In this document: positions 7,222-13,102 of the stretch, piece by piece
Numbering within the stretch: the first letter of the stretch is position 1
Layout of the letters: each line of letters opens with the position of its first letter
Assembly (NCBI GenBank): GCA_045631075.1
Contig: JAZQUC010000223.1
Location: 1 to 20,128 of the forward strand
Source: Fimenecus sp045631075
GTDB lineage: Bacteria; Bacillota; Clostridia; Oscillospirales; Acutalibacteraceae
DNA: 20,128 nucleotides
Direction: 5' to 3'
The notes under the pieces: model-generated
Database searches by the model: none
The model's input: only the letters and a program-made list of their open reading frames with translations
What the model was told of the DNA's origin: nothing
Made by a program: the position numbers and the translations under genes

Positions 7222-7377
7222 ATGACTAAAGAACAAGCCACGGATTACCTTGAAAAAGTTTTAAATGATTGGAATACTTGGCGAGAGCATCACGAACTCT
7301 TGTGCAAAGCGATAGAAGTTGTGTTGGAGGAAATTAAAGGTGAAGAATATATTCCCAATAATCTTAATAATTCTTGA
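7222..7377 (+). CDS. Small helical protein, unknown function (51 aa)
   Basis: A 51-codon gene preceded by GGGAGG (7207-7212). The protein is polar and mostly helical (YLEKVLNDWNTWREHHELL, then AIEVVLEEIKG), with a short Asn-rich tail. It resembles the many small alpha-helical phage proteins without assigned function. Its 3' end contains GGAGG, the ribosome binding site of the overlapping membrane protein at 7340. Confidence 0.55.
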   Translation: MTKEQATDYLEKVLNDWNTWREHHELLCKAIEVVLEEIKGEEYIPNNLNNS

Positions 7378-7474
7378 TATATGTGCCGCTTTGGTATATG
7401 CGCTTAACAAAGATTTTAAAATGGCAATTTACTGGATAGCGGCGGCAGTTTTGAATATATGCGTAACGTTTTAG
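7340..7474 (+). CDS. Small two-span membrane protein, GTG start (44 aa)
   Basis: A GTG at 7340 lies nine bases after GGAGG (7326-7330) and opens 44 codons ending TAG at 7472-7474. The protein has two hydrophobic stretches (FPIILIILDICAALVYAL and MAIYWIAAAVLNICVTF) joined by a short charged loop (NKDFK). It therefore looks like a hairpin membrane protein. It overlaps the upstream gene by 38 bases in another frame. Similar two-span miniproteins are frequent in phage early regions; no function is known. It is not obviously a holin, since no endolysin is nearby. Confidence 0.6.
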   Translation: MKNIFPIILIILDICAALVYALNKDFKMAIYWIAAAVLNICVTF

Positions 7475-7485
7475 GGGGGTGTGTA

Positions 7486-7836
7486 ATGAGTAAATCAGAA
7501 CACAGAATCCAAGATGAAATACGCCTTGCGTTATCAGAATATGGCGTCGTGCTGCGACTTAACAGTGGCAAATTCTGGCAAGGTAAACGTGTGTGGAGCA
7601 ATGAATTTAACCAATACGTTTTAATTGATTTAAGGCCCGTTCAGGGATGTCCTCCCGGAACTTCAGATTTATTATTTATCGGCAACGAAAACATTGCCTT
7701 TATTGAATGTAAAGACGATAAAGGCAAGACCCGTGATGAACAAGAAAAATTTATAAAAATAATGCACTCATACGGACATAAAGCTGGTATCGCAAGGTCC
7801 ATTGAAGATGCGGTGGAGGTTATTAATGGACGTTAA
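7486..7836 (+). CDS. VRR-NUC domain nuclease
   Basis: A 116-residue protein consisting almost entirely of a VRR-NUC domain, a PD-(D/E)XK-type nuclease fold found alone in many phages. Recognisable parts are PPGTSDLLFI with the conserved Asp, then IAFIECKDDKG with the E-x-K catalytic pair, and DEQEKFI. The ATG at 7486 is preferred over an in-frame ATG at 7459 because AGGGGGGTG (7473-7481) sits just before it. Free-standing phage VRR-NUC proteins are thought to act on branched or gapped DNA. That substrate is family knowledge, not visible here. Confidence 0.85.
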   Translation: MSKSEHRIQDEIRLALSEYGVVLRLNSGKFWQGKRVWSNEFNQYVLIDLRPVQGCPPGTSDLLFIGNENIAFIECKDDKGKTRDEQEKFIKIMHSYGHKAGIARSIEDAVEVINGR

Positions 7837-8017
7837 AGACATTAAAGCAAACCTTAATAAACCTGTAATGTTTGACAATTCCGTATATACACTTACAGGC
7901 AGCACTATCCGAAAAAACAAAGACGGAGAAATATATTACACAGCAGAGATTCTTGACAAAAATAAAAATTCTGTCTGTCAAGTGAAATTAAGAGATATTA
8001 CGGAGGTAACGGAATGA
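7826..8017 (+). CDS. Small beta-rich phage protein, unknown function (63 aa)
   Basis: A 63-residue protein starting at ATG 7826 after GGTGGAGGT (7812-7820), overlapping the nuclease gene by 11 bases. The sequence alternates polar and hydrophobic residues (KPVMFDNSVYTLTGSTIRK, then EIYYTAEILDK), suggesting a small beta barrel or sheet. No family function is recognised. The final bases, GGAGGTAACGGAATGA, form the ribosome binding site and overlapping start of the next gene. Confidence 0.6.
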   Translation: MDVKDIKANLNKPVMFDNSVYTLTGSTIRKNKDGEIYYTAEILDKNKNSVCQVKLRDITEVTE

Positions 8018-8649
8018 TAAAATTTAAAAACACCGATATTTATGGTGCGGAAGCAGCCGTCAGAGGTATGCGTAATCCTATGAACTCTTGGAATAAGAGC
8101 GATAGTAGGTGGGACGAAGCCGGTTTTATAATCGGCAATAACGACCTCAACCTTATGAAACGACTGATAAAAGGCGGTACAGAGCATCGTAAATTCTTGC
8201 GAATGATAAATGTAACTGTTGACATTACCGCCCCTCTTTATTGGTGGAAAGAGTTTGATACATATAAGGTCGGAACAGTTGCTAACAGTTGCAGTACAAT
8301 GCACAAAATCCACGAAAAGCCGTTTACTTTTGGGGATTTTAGTATTGAACACATAGGTGATGTTCCAAATTGTGACCCAATGTATTTCGGTACGTTTGAC
8401 GGCGTCCTTATAGCACTCAACGAGGCAAGGCGTTGTTATTTAGATACCAACGACAAAAAATATTGGTGGCAAATGATTCAGTTGCTCCCCAGCTCTTACA
8501 ACCAAAAGCGTACAATTCAATTAAATTATGAAGTGCTTTTTACACAATATCACCAGCGTTTAGGACATAAACTTGACGAATGGAGCAAGTATTGTAAATG
8601 GATTGAGAGCCTACCCTATATAACCGAATTTTTGGAGGTAACGAAATAA
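8014..8649 (+). CDS. Diverged ThyX-like protein (flavin-dependent thymidylate synthase fold)
   Basis: A 211-residue protein whose layout recalls ThyX, which methylates dUMP using FAD and folate. EHRKFLR (57-63) and the following strand lead to PLYWWKEFDTYKVG (74-87) and NSCSTMHK (91-98), where ThyX has its QxxRHRxxSxNxxSxRY signature. Later LLPSSYNQKRT (157-167), Asn171 and YHQRLGHKLDEW (179-190) match the ThyX pattern of LPE, Asn and the terminal Arg/His helix. The RHRxxS motif itself is replaced by WWKEFDTY, so normal ThyX chemistry is doubtful. It may be a relic, a nucleotide-binding protein or a base-modifying enzyme. The assignment is by motif order only. Confidence 0.55.
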   Translation: MIKFKNTDIYGAEAAVRGMRNPMNSWNKSDSRWDEAGFIIGNNDLNLMKRLIKGGTEHRKFLRMINVTVDITAPLYWWKEFDTYKVGTVANSCSTMHKIHEKPFTFGDFSIEHIGDVPNCDPMYFGTFDGVLIALNEARRCYLDTNDKKYWWQMIQLLPSSYNQKRTIQLNYEVLFTQYHQRLGHKLDEWSKYCKWIESLPYITEFLEVTK

Positions 8650-8888
8650 TGAGCGATAACGATAATGTAAAACATCCTTCCCATTATACATACGGGAAAA
8701 TTGAGTGTATTGATTTTATCTTGGATAAAGAATTGAATTTTCCGTTAGGTAACGCGGTTAAATATATTGTAAGAGCGGGCCGAAAAGAATCTGTCGGTAA
8801 AACAATAACCGAAAAACAAATCGAGGACCTTAAAAAAGCTAAACAGTATATAGATTTTGAAATTGAACACTTGGAGGGAAAAAGATGA
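8649..8888 (+). CDS. DUF3310 phage protein
   Basis: A 79-residue protein with the DUF3310 pattern throughout: KHPSHYTYGKIECIDFI, LGNAVKYIVRAGRK, and EDLKKAKQYIDFEIEHL. The family is widespread in phages. It is often annotated by similarity to the region shared with T7 gp1.7, a nucleotide kinase, but that activity is not evident in such a short protein. It shares one base with the stop of the ThyX-like gene and overlaps the next start, so it belongs to the same operon. A role in nucleotide metabolism would fit its neighbour. Confidence 0.8.
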   Translation: MSDNDNVKHPSHYTYGKIECIDFILDKELNFPLGNAVKYIVRAGRKESVGKTITEKQIEDLKKAKQYIDFEIEHLEGKR

Positions 8889-9238
8889 AATGTCCTGAAT
8901 GTAAGAGCGAAACCGCTATTATTCGGAGCCGAGTTTTGATTGACGGAAGCATAAAGCGTAGGCAGCGCTGTAAAAAATGCGGATATGAGTTTGATACCTA
9001 CGAATTTAACGCCGATAATATCCGTGATTTTTTAGAGGAACGGAAATTTGAAAAAGCAAACTGTGGTTTTGCTTCAAAAAGTTTATGCTGGAAATGCAGC
9101 AGAGCAACGGGCTTCTGTCCTTGGTCGAGAGAGTTTGAACCGGTACAAGGCTGGGACGCTGTTCAAACTACTGTGGACGGAATAGAAAGCTATGAGGTTA
9201 AAAGCTGCCCGTTATTTGAAAAAGATAAAAGGTGGTAA
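8885..9238 (+). CDS. Two-part zinc protein with NrdR-like N-terminal zinc ribbon
   Basis: A 117-residue protein. Residues 1-40 (MKCPEC, then RRRCKKC-like CKKCGYEFDTYE) closely follow the zinc ribbon of the ribonucleotide reductase regulator NrdR. The ATP-cone that should follow is absent. Instead, a second cysteine-rich part (about 60-112) has CWKCSRATGFCPWS, an aromatic stretch (EPVQGWDAV) and a final Cys in SCPLF. The second part resembles small phage proteins of unknown role. The protein probably binds DNA or RNA through the ribbon; regulation of reductase genes would be speculation. Confidence 0.65.
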   Translation: MKCPECKSETAIIRSRVLIDGSIKRRQRCKKCGYEFDTYEFNADNIRDFLEERKFEKANCGFASKSLCWKCSRATGFCPWSREFEPVQGWDAVQTTVDGIESYEVKSCPLFEKDKRW

Positions 9239-9245
9239 CAGAAAA

Positions 9246-9473
9246 ATGAGCGTAAGTATGGTTAACGGACACATTGATAACGAGAAAATGACAAACTATG
9301 ACCGCATCAGGAATATGAGTGTTGAGGAATTGGCGGAGTTTATTTGCGGAATTTTCAATGAAAATGAAACGCTTACAGGATATTTCAAAGACAAGTTTAT
9401 AAACGGCATAACAATTCCCGACTATGACGAGGAAAAAATAAAAGAATGGCTTGAAATGGAGGCAGAAGAATGA
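9246..9473 (+). CDS. Small acidic phage protein, unknown function (75 aa)
   Basis: A 75-residue protein starting at ATG 9246, after AGGTGG (9230-9235), rather than at the upstream in-frame ATG at 9192 that lies inside the zinc protein gene. The segment MTNYDRIRNMSVEELAEFIC is a recurrent module in small Firmicutes phage proteins. The C-terminus is acidic (YDEEKIKEWLEMEAEE). Its end, GAAGAATGA (9465-9473), overlaps the HNH gene start and is repeated exactly at the HNH gene end. Function is unknown. Confidence 0.6.
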   Translation: MSVSMVNGHIDNEKMTNYDRIRNMSVEELAEFICGIFNENETLTGYFKDKFINGITIPDYDEEKIKEWLEMEAEE

Positions 9474-9835
9474 AAGATATAAAAGGATATGAGGGTTTAT
9501 ATCAAATTGATGAAAATGGAAATGTTTATAGTTTTCATACGAACAAGTTTTTAAAACCTGCACCGACAAGTTGGGGATATTTGACCGTTGAGCTGTTTAA
9601 GAATGGCAAAGGTAAAACACACAAAATACATAGAATGGTAGCAGAAGCATTTATTCCTAATACCGACAATAAGCCTTTAATAAATCACAAAGATGGAGAT
9701 AAACAAAACAATAATATTGATAATCTTGAGTGGTGTACTTATAGTGATAATTTAAAACACGCTTGGGATATGGGGTTAAATCGAGGAAACAAAAAAGGAA
9801 TAAATCAATGGAAAAGCGAGGTAACGGAAGAATGA
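9470..9835 (+). CDS. NUMOD4-HNH homing endonuclease
   Basis: A 121-residue free-standing HNH endonuclease. The N-terminus is a NUMOD4 DNA-binding module (DIKGYEGLYQIDENGNVYS). The HNH part follows as HRMVAEAF (54-61), NHKDGD (72-77) and NNIDNLEWCT (81-90), then YSDNLKHAW, with the expected catalytic His residues and Asn. Such enzymes cut a homologous allele lacking the gene and spread by repair. The gene is flanked by identical 9-base GAAGAATGA sequences at its two ATGA junctions, which is consistent with insertion into an existing gene boundary without breaking either neighbour. Confidence 0.9.
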   Translation: MKDIKGYEGLYQIDENGNVYSFHTNKFLKPAPTSWGYLTVELFKNGKGKTHKIHRMVAEAFIPNTDNKPLINHKDGDKQNNNIDNLEWCTYSDNLKHAWDMGLNRGNKKGINQWKSEVTEE

Positions 9836-10086
9836 TTAGAATTTTCTCAAAAGATAGAAAAGAGTTAAAAACAGATATTGATACTTGGATTGTAAATTGG
9901 ACTACATACAAAAGCGAATTTTTGAGTAGTATTGAATATCCAAACGTTAAAGAATGTTACAAGGCGTTTACAGACAGAAAAGAAGCAGAAGAATATACCA
10001 AAGCATTGAACAGTGCAATGAAATTGTTAGGAATAACATCTTTACCCAAAGCAATATTCTACAAACAAGAAGCTAACAGTATATGA
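9832..10086 (+). CDS. Small phage protein, unknown function (84 aa)
   Basis: An 84-residue protein starting at ATG 9832, overlapping the HNH stop as ATGA, with GAGGTAA (9818-9824) as ribosome binding site. The central part (DTWIVNWTTYKSEFLSSIEY) is followed by a helical segment (DRKEAEEYTKALNSAMKLLG). It could be a small nucleic-acid-associated protein, but no family function is recognised. Before the HNH insertion its start probably overlapped the preceding gene's GAAGAATGA. Confidence 0.6.
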   Translation: MIRIFSKDRKELKTDIDTWIVNWTTYKSEFLSSIEYPNVKECYKAFTDRKEAEEYTKALNSAMKLLGITSLPKAIFYKQEANSI

Positions 10087-10090
10087 CATA

Positions 10091-10118
10091 AAAGGCGGTG
10101 CGCAATGAGAAAGATTTT
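10091..10118 (+). repeat. 28-bp direct repeat, copy 1 (YopX ribosome binding site and start)
   Basis: A 28-base sequence beginning AAAGGCGGTGCGCAATGAG and continuing into the YopX start codons is repeated exactly at 11583-11610. It contains the ribosome binding site and the first codons (Met-Arg-Lys-Ile-Leu/Phe) of YopX. The copies are 1492 bases apart in the same orientation, making them a likely recombination site for gain or loss of the genes between them. Confidence 0.85.
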
Positions 10119-10536
10119 GTTTAGAGGAAAAAGAGAAGATAATCAAGAGTGGGTATATGGTGTACCAACAACGGATGATTATGATGCAAAGTATATAATT
10201 CAAGGTATTTTCGAGTGTGATGAATATAGGTGTAATGGTGCGGATTGCTATAATGTTGATGAAAATACCATTTCTGAATTTACAGGCTTAACCGACAAGA
10301 ACGGCACAAAGATTTTCGAGGGGGATATTTGCCGTTTCCGTGAGTGGAGTAAGGGCGATATGTGCTGGGTTGGTAAAGTGCATTATGAACATCAGCAATT
10401 TGTTATCAGCGGAAACCCAAACAAAGAGTGCGAAAGTGAGTTTTTGTTGGCTATGAGCCGTTTTATTCCCGAAAACATTGAAGTCATCGGCAACATACAC
10501 GATAACCCCGAATTGTTAGGCGGTGGTGAAGAATGA
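10105..10536 (+). CDS. yopX: YopX family protein
   Basis: A 143-residue protein with the full YopX pattern. It opens with KILFRGKREDNQEWVYG, has DENTISEFTGLTDKNGTKIFEGDI in the middle, and ends with IEVIGNIHDNPELL. YopX proteins are common in phages of Firmicutes, including SPbeta, and their function is unknown. The ATG follows the AAAGGCGGTG ribosome binding site contained in the 28-bp repeat. The gene overlaps the next by ATGA. Confidence 0.9.
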   Translation: MRKILFRGKREDNQEWVYGVPTTDDYDAKYIIQGIFECDEYRCNGADCYNVDENTISEFTGLTDKNGTKIFEGDICRFREWSKGDMCWVGKVHYEHQQFVISGNPNKECESEFLLAMSRFIPENIEVIGNIHDNPELLGGGEE

Positions 10537-10808
10537 CACCGAAAGAAGCAATAGATTGGTGCGAACAGTTTACAGATAATCTTGTTATGTGCAATGTTGA
10601 TAGTAAAAGAAGAACATTAGGACTACAAGCAATGCAGACAATTAAATCTGCCCTTGAAAAGCAAGTGCCGAAAAAGCCGAGAGAAACAAGGTGTGCTTTA
10701 ATGTGTGCAAATTGCGGTCATAAGATAACGGAAAAAGGTTGTAAAAAAAGAAACCGATTATACTGTAAAAAATGCGGACAGGCTTTAGATTGGGGTGAGG
10801 AAGAATGA
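10533..10808 (+). CDS. Small phage protein with C-terminal zinc ribbon (91 aa)
   Basis: A 91-residue protein. The N-terminal half is helical and begins MTPKEAIDWCEQFTDN, a pattern found in many small phage proteins. The C-terminal half is a zinc ribbon, with CANCGHKI then CKKCGQALDW. The last codons contain GTGAGGAAGAATGA (10795-10808), repeated exactly at 11852-11865. It probably binds nucleic acid or a protein through the ribbon; no specific role is known. Confidence 0.65.
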   Translation: MTPKEAIDWCEQFTDNLVMCNVDSKRRTLGLQAMQTIKSALEKQVPKKPRETRCALMCANCGHKITEKGCKKRNRLYCKKCGQALDWGEEE

Positions 10809-11146
10809 ATGAAAGAGAAAGGCTGATTGAGTTGTTGCGGGGTGCAAAAAATAGATATATCAATTTATTAGAATTTGAAAAGGGATTGATTGCTACACAT
10901 CTTCTTGAAAATGGTGTTATAGTACCGCCTTGTAGGGTTGGAGATATTGTATATTTATTATGCCCTGTTCGGGAAGGCATTTACGAAGCCTTTGTTGATG
11001 AAATATGCGTGATGAAAGAATCAAATTTTATCGTTACAAGAGATATATATTTTAATCGCAGACAATCAATATTTTTTGAACAAATCGGCAAAACAGTTTT
11101 TCTTACCAAAGAAGAAGCAGAAAAAGCGTTAAAGGAGCGTGATTAG
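10805..11146 (+). CDS. Phage hypothetical protein (113 aa)
   Basis: A 113-residue protein of a family frequent in Clostridia phages. Recognisable segments are NGVIVPPCRVGDIVYLLCPV, a beta-rich middle, and the ending GKTVFLTKEEAEKALKERD. The central region looks like a small beta barrel with a helix at each end. Function is unknown. The start overlaps the upstream gene by ATGA, with GAGG at 10798-10801 as ribosome binding site. Confidence 0.65.
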   Translation: MNERERLIELLRGAKNRYINLLEFEKGLIATHLLENGVIVPPCRVGDIVYLLCPVREGIYEAFVDEICVMKESNFIVTRDIYFNRRQSIFFEQIGKTVFLTKEEAEKALKERD

Positions 11147-11148
11147 GG

Positions 11149-11376
11149 ATGAAATTACAAAAAGAACATAAAAAGAAAACATTGATGCAGTGGACTAAAG
11201 AAGACCTTGCAGATTATTGCATTATGCTTGAACACAATATGAATTCACTTTGCGAAAGCTTCGATAATCAATACCATAATTGCTTAAAACTTTTAGATGA
11301 TATGAAGTTGGTGAATAAAACTTATGCTGAAGCAAAGTCAATTATCAAACAAAGTATATACAAAGGCGGTGAATAG
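11149..11376 (+). CDS. Small helical protein, unknown function (75 aa)
   Basis: A 75-residue basic protein that is largely helical (LMQWTKEDLADYCIMLEHNM), with heptad-like spacing that could form a short coiled coil. It is two bases after the previous stop, with GGAGCG at 11134-11139 as a modest ribosome binding site. The C-terminus (YKGGE) encodes AAAGGCGGTG, the ribosome binding site for the next gene. No domain is recognised. Confidence 0.55.
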   Translation: MKLQKEHKKKTLMQWTKEDLADYCIMLEHNMNSLCESFDNQYHNCLKLLDDMKLVNKTYAEAKSIIKQSIYKGGE

Positions 11377-11378
11377 GG

Positions 11379-11600
11379 ATGATTATATTAACGCAAAGTC
11401 TTGAACATTGGCTTTTTGTCAATCATAAAGAAACATTGCCTTTGATTATGTTCGGGCATACCGAATTGTTTACCGAAGAAATGCAAAAAGAGTATATCGA
11501 ATGGTGCAAGACGGACGAAGGCAGACAATATCTTGAAGGCGGCAGTAAATACAACCCCGAACATAGAAGCGATAAAGCCACGAAAGGCGGTGCGCAATGA
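11379..11600 (+). CDS. Small phage protein, unknown function (73 aa)
   Basis: A 73-residue protein (QSLEHWLFVNHKETLPLI, then EEMQKEYIEWCKTDEGRQYL) in an all-helical style. Ribosome binding comes from AAAGGCGGTG (11362-11371) or the closer AGGG. The last seven residues read through the second copy of the 28-bp repeat, so the original C-terminus may have been replaced when that repeat arrived. Function is unknown. Confidence 0.55.
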   Translation: MIILTQSLEHWLFVNHKETLPLIMFGHTELFTEEMQKEYIEWCKTDEGRQYLEGGSKYNPEHRSDKATKGGAQ

Positions 11601-11610
11601 GAAAGATTTT
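11583..11610 (+). repeat. 28-bp direct repeat, copy 2 (orphan YopX-type start)
   Basis: This is an exact copy of 10091-10118, in the same orientation. Here the sequence after the repeat departs at once from YopX, so only the ribosome binding site and the first codons of a YopX-like gene remain. This marks a recombination junction. Confidence 0.85.
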
Positions 11611-11638
11611 ATGGAAAATATTTCAAAATATACTATGA
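11597..11638 (+). pseudogene. Truncated YopX start, 13 codons
   Basis: The ATG inside the second 28-bp repeat opens MRKIL, identical to the YopX start, then continues WKIFQNIL and stops at TGA 11636-11638. With its good ribosome binding site (AAAGGCGGTG, 11583-11592) it may still be translated. Its stop overlaps an in-frame ATG (11635) of the next gene, so it could act as a coupling leader. It is best read as the stump of a second YopX gene lost by recombination. Confidence 0.55.
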
Positions 11639-11865
11639 AAAAAAACGGAAACATTTATCCTGTATTTTTAACAGACCACGTTGCACACACAATTAGAAAC
11701 TTCCACACAGCCAATGTTGTTGAAGTGGTAAGGTGCAAGGATTGCAAACACAGAGTTGGAAATAGCAAAATGTGCGCCCATCCCAAAGCTATTGGTTGGG
11801 ATGCAATAGAACCCGAAGATGATGACTTTTGCAATTATGGAGAAAAAAGGAGTGAGGAAGAATGA
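11611..11865 (+). CDS. Phage hypothetical protein with zinc-binding C-terminus (84 aa)
   Basis: An 84-residue protein if it starts at ATG 11611 (MENISKYTMKKNGNIYPVF), or 76 residues from ATG 11635. The N-terminal half has the pattern DHVAHTIRNFHTANVVEVV. The C-terminal half has CKDCKHR and later Cys residues, a compact zinc-binding unit seen in many small phage proteins. An in-frame ATG at 11533 lies inside the upstream gene and is unlikely. There is no strong ribosome binding site directly before 11611, so initiation may depend on coupling to the short frame at 11597. Confidence 0.6.
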   Translation: MENISKYTMKKNGNIYPVFLTDHVAHTIRNFHTANVVEVVRCKDCKHRVGNSKMCAHPKAIGWDAIEPEDDDFCNYGEKRSEEE

Positions 11866-12329
11866 TTATTGTAATTTTGATTGTATTTATTTTGTTGACC
11901 ATATTGGGAATGTGGATGCAAAGTGGTACGTATTATGAAGATTCAGGAATTGTGGTATCAATTTTGTGTGGACTTGGAGCATTAATAAGTTTTATTGCTT
12001 TGCTGATACTCTGTATCGAAGTTAGCGGTCTTCTTGTGATTGATAAGAAGATTGAAATGTACCAAGAAGAAAACACAAATATTGAAGCGCAAATATCTCA
12101 ATGTGTAGAAAACTATCAAAAATATGAAAATGATGTATTTGCAGAAGTTAAGTCAAATGATGTAATTACTCTTGTAACGTTGTATCCTGAATTAAAATCC
12201 GATACGTTAGTTGCAAAACAGATTGATGTTTATATTTCTAACAACGAAAAAATTAAGGAACTAAAAGAACAAAAAATTAACGGAAAAGTAACACGTTGGT
12301 GGCTTTACTTTGGAGGTGAAAACAAATGA
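11862..12329 (+). CDS. Two-span membrane protein with coiled-coil domain (155 aa)
   Basis: A 155-residue protein. Residues 2-20 (IIVILIVFILLTILGMWM) form one membrane span and residues about 30-58 (VSILCGLGALISFIALLILC) a second. The remainder is a charged helical domain (EMYQEENTNIEAQISQCVEN) likely to form a coiled coil in the cytoplasm, ending in RWWLYFGGENK. Similar membrane-anchored coiled-coil proteins occur in phage early regions. A role in anchoring replication or in exclusion of other phages would be speculation. Confidence 0.65.
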   Translation: MIIVILIVFILLTILGMWMQSGTYYEDSGIVVSILCGLGALISFIALLILCIEVSGLLVIDKKIEMYQEENTNIEAQISQCVENYQKYENDVFAEVKSNDVITLVTLYPELKSDTLVAKQIDVYISNNEKIKELKEQKINGKVTRWWLYFGGENK

Positions 12330-12514
12330 CCGACAACAATATTAACACAATATCTATTCCTGTTGACGAATATTTTGATTTAATGACAAAAGCCGAAACA
12401 AATATCTATCTTATGGAAAGGTTAGGTGAGTTTCGGGAAAGGTTTTATCAGCTTGATTGCAAGGTCGCATACCTTGAAAATAAAATTAAACAGATGGAAG
12501 GCGAGAATAAATGA
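12326..12514 (+). CDS. Small coiled-coil protein (62 aa)
   Basis: A 62-residue protein with an N-terminal strand-like part (INTISIPVDEYFDLM) and a long helix with heptad-like spacing (YQLDCKVAYLENKIKQMEGE). It overlaps both neighbours by ATGA, and GGAGG (12311-12315) gives a good ribosome binding site. The segment ISIPVDEYFDLM recurs in small phage proteins. Function is unknown. Confidence 0.6.
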   Translation: MTDNNINTISIPVDEYFDLMTKAETNIYLMERLGEFRERFYQLDCKVAYLENKIKQMEGENK

Positions 12515-12990
12515 CCGACAACGATATTGTTAAGGCTTTGGAGTGTTGCGATGATGAGGAAGTATTACATTGGTGTACGGGATGCCCTTACTATGATAAA
12601 GAAAATGACTTTTGTCAAGAGGACTTGCATCGTGATGCCCTTGACCTTATCAACCGACAGAAAGCGAAGATTGAATATTACAAGAAAAATCGTGATAAAT
12701 GTCAAGAAGATGCAATGTTTCTTGCAAAAAAATGCGATGAATTACAAGCAGAGATTGAGAGGTTAAAAAAAGAAAATAACCATTTTGCCGACATTGGCAA
12801 AATGTATAGTGAAATTAAAGCCGAAGCGGTGAAAGAGTTTGCAGAAAAAGTAAACAATTTGACTTGGTATCGCATCAATTCACAAGGAAAGTTAGTAGTA
12901 GGGGCAAATAGCGAAATACATATTCCCTTATACAAAGCAGAAGATATATACAACCTCTTAAAAGAAAAGGTGGGTGGTGCGGATGGATAA
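12511..12990 (+). CDS. Cysteine-rich, coiled-coil phage protein (159 aa)
   Basis: A 159-residue protein in three parts. The N-terminal part has CCDDEEVLHWCTGCPYY and a following Cys, likely a small metal-binding unit. The central part is a coiled coil of about 60 residues (LINRQKAKIEYYKKNRDKCQ through ELQAEIERLKKEN). The C-terminal part has AVKEFAEKV and ends with YKAEDIYNLLKEKVGGADG. This layout is common in Clostridia phage hypothetical proteins. The start repeats the MTDN opening of its neighbour. No function is established. Confidence 0.65.
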   Translation: MTDNDIVKALECCDDEEVLHWCTGCPYYDKENDFCQEDLHRDALDLINRQKAKIEYYKKNRDKCQEDAMFLAKKCDELQAEIERLKKENNHFADIGKMYSEIKAEAVKEFAEKVNNLTWYRINSQGKLVVGANSEIHIPLYKAEDIYNLLKEKVGGADG

Positions 12991-13090
12991 CAGATGTGTT
13001 TGTTGCGGTGAAATTATTCCTGAAGGCAGGATGGTTTGCCCTAACTGTGAAAAACAACACTATAATAATGTATTTACTTTATATATATAG
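12983..13090 (+). CDS. Mini zinc ribbon (35 aa)
   Basis: A 35-residue protein starting at ATG 12983, overlapping the preceding stop by eight bases, with GGTGGGTGG (12969-12977) as ribosome binding site. It reads MDNRCVCCGEIIPEGRMVCP then NCEK, so CVCC and CPNC form a minimal zinc ribbon. The short tail is tyrosine-rich. Such minimal ribbons are common in phage genomes and easily missed because of size. Function is unknown. Confidence 0.6.
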   Translation: MDNRCVCCGEIIPEGRMVCPNCEKQHYNNVFTLYI

Positions 13091-13102
13091 GAGGTTTTTT
13101 CG

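Noticed and set aside
7340..7474. Holin assignment for the 44-aa two-span membrane protein
   Set aside because: No endolysin or other lysis gene is nearby, and the gene sits in the early region between enzyme genes.
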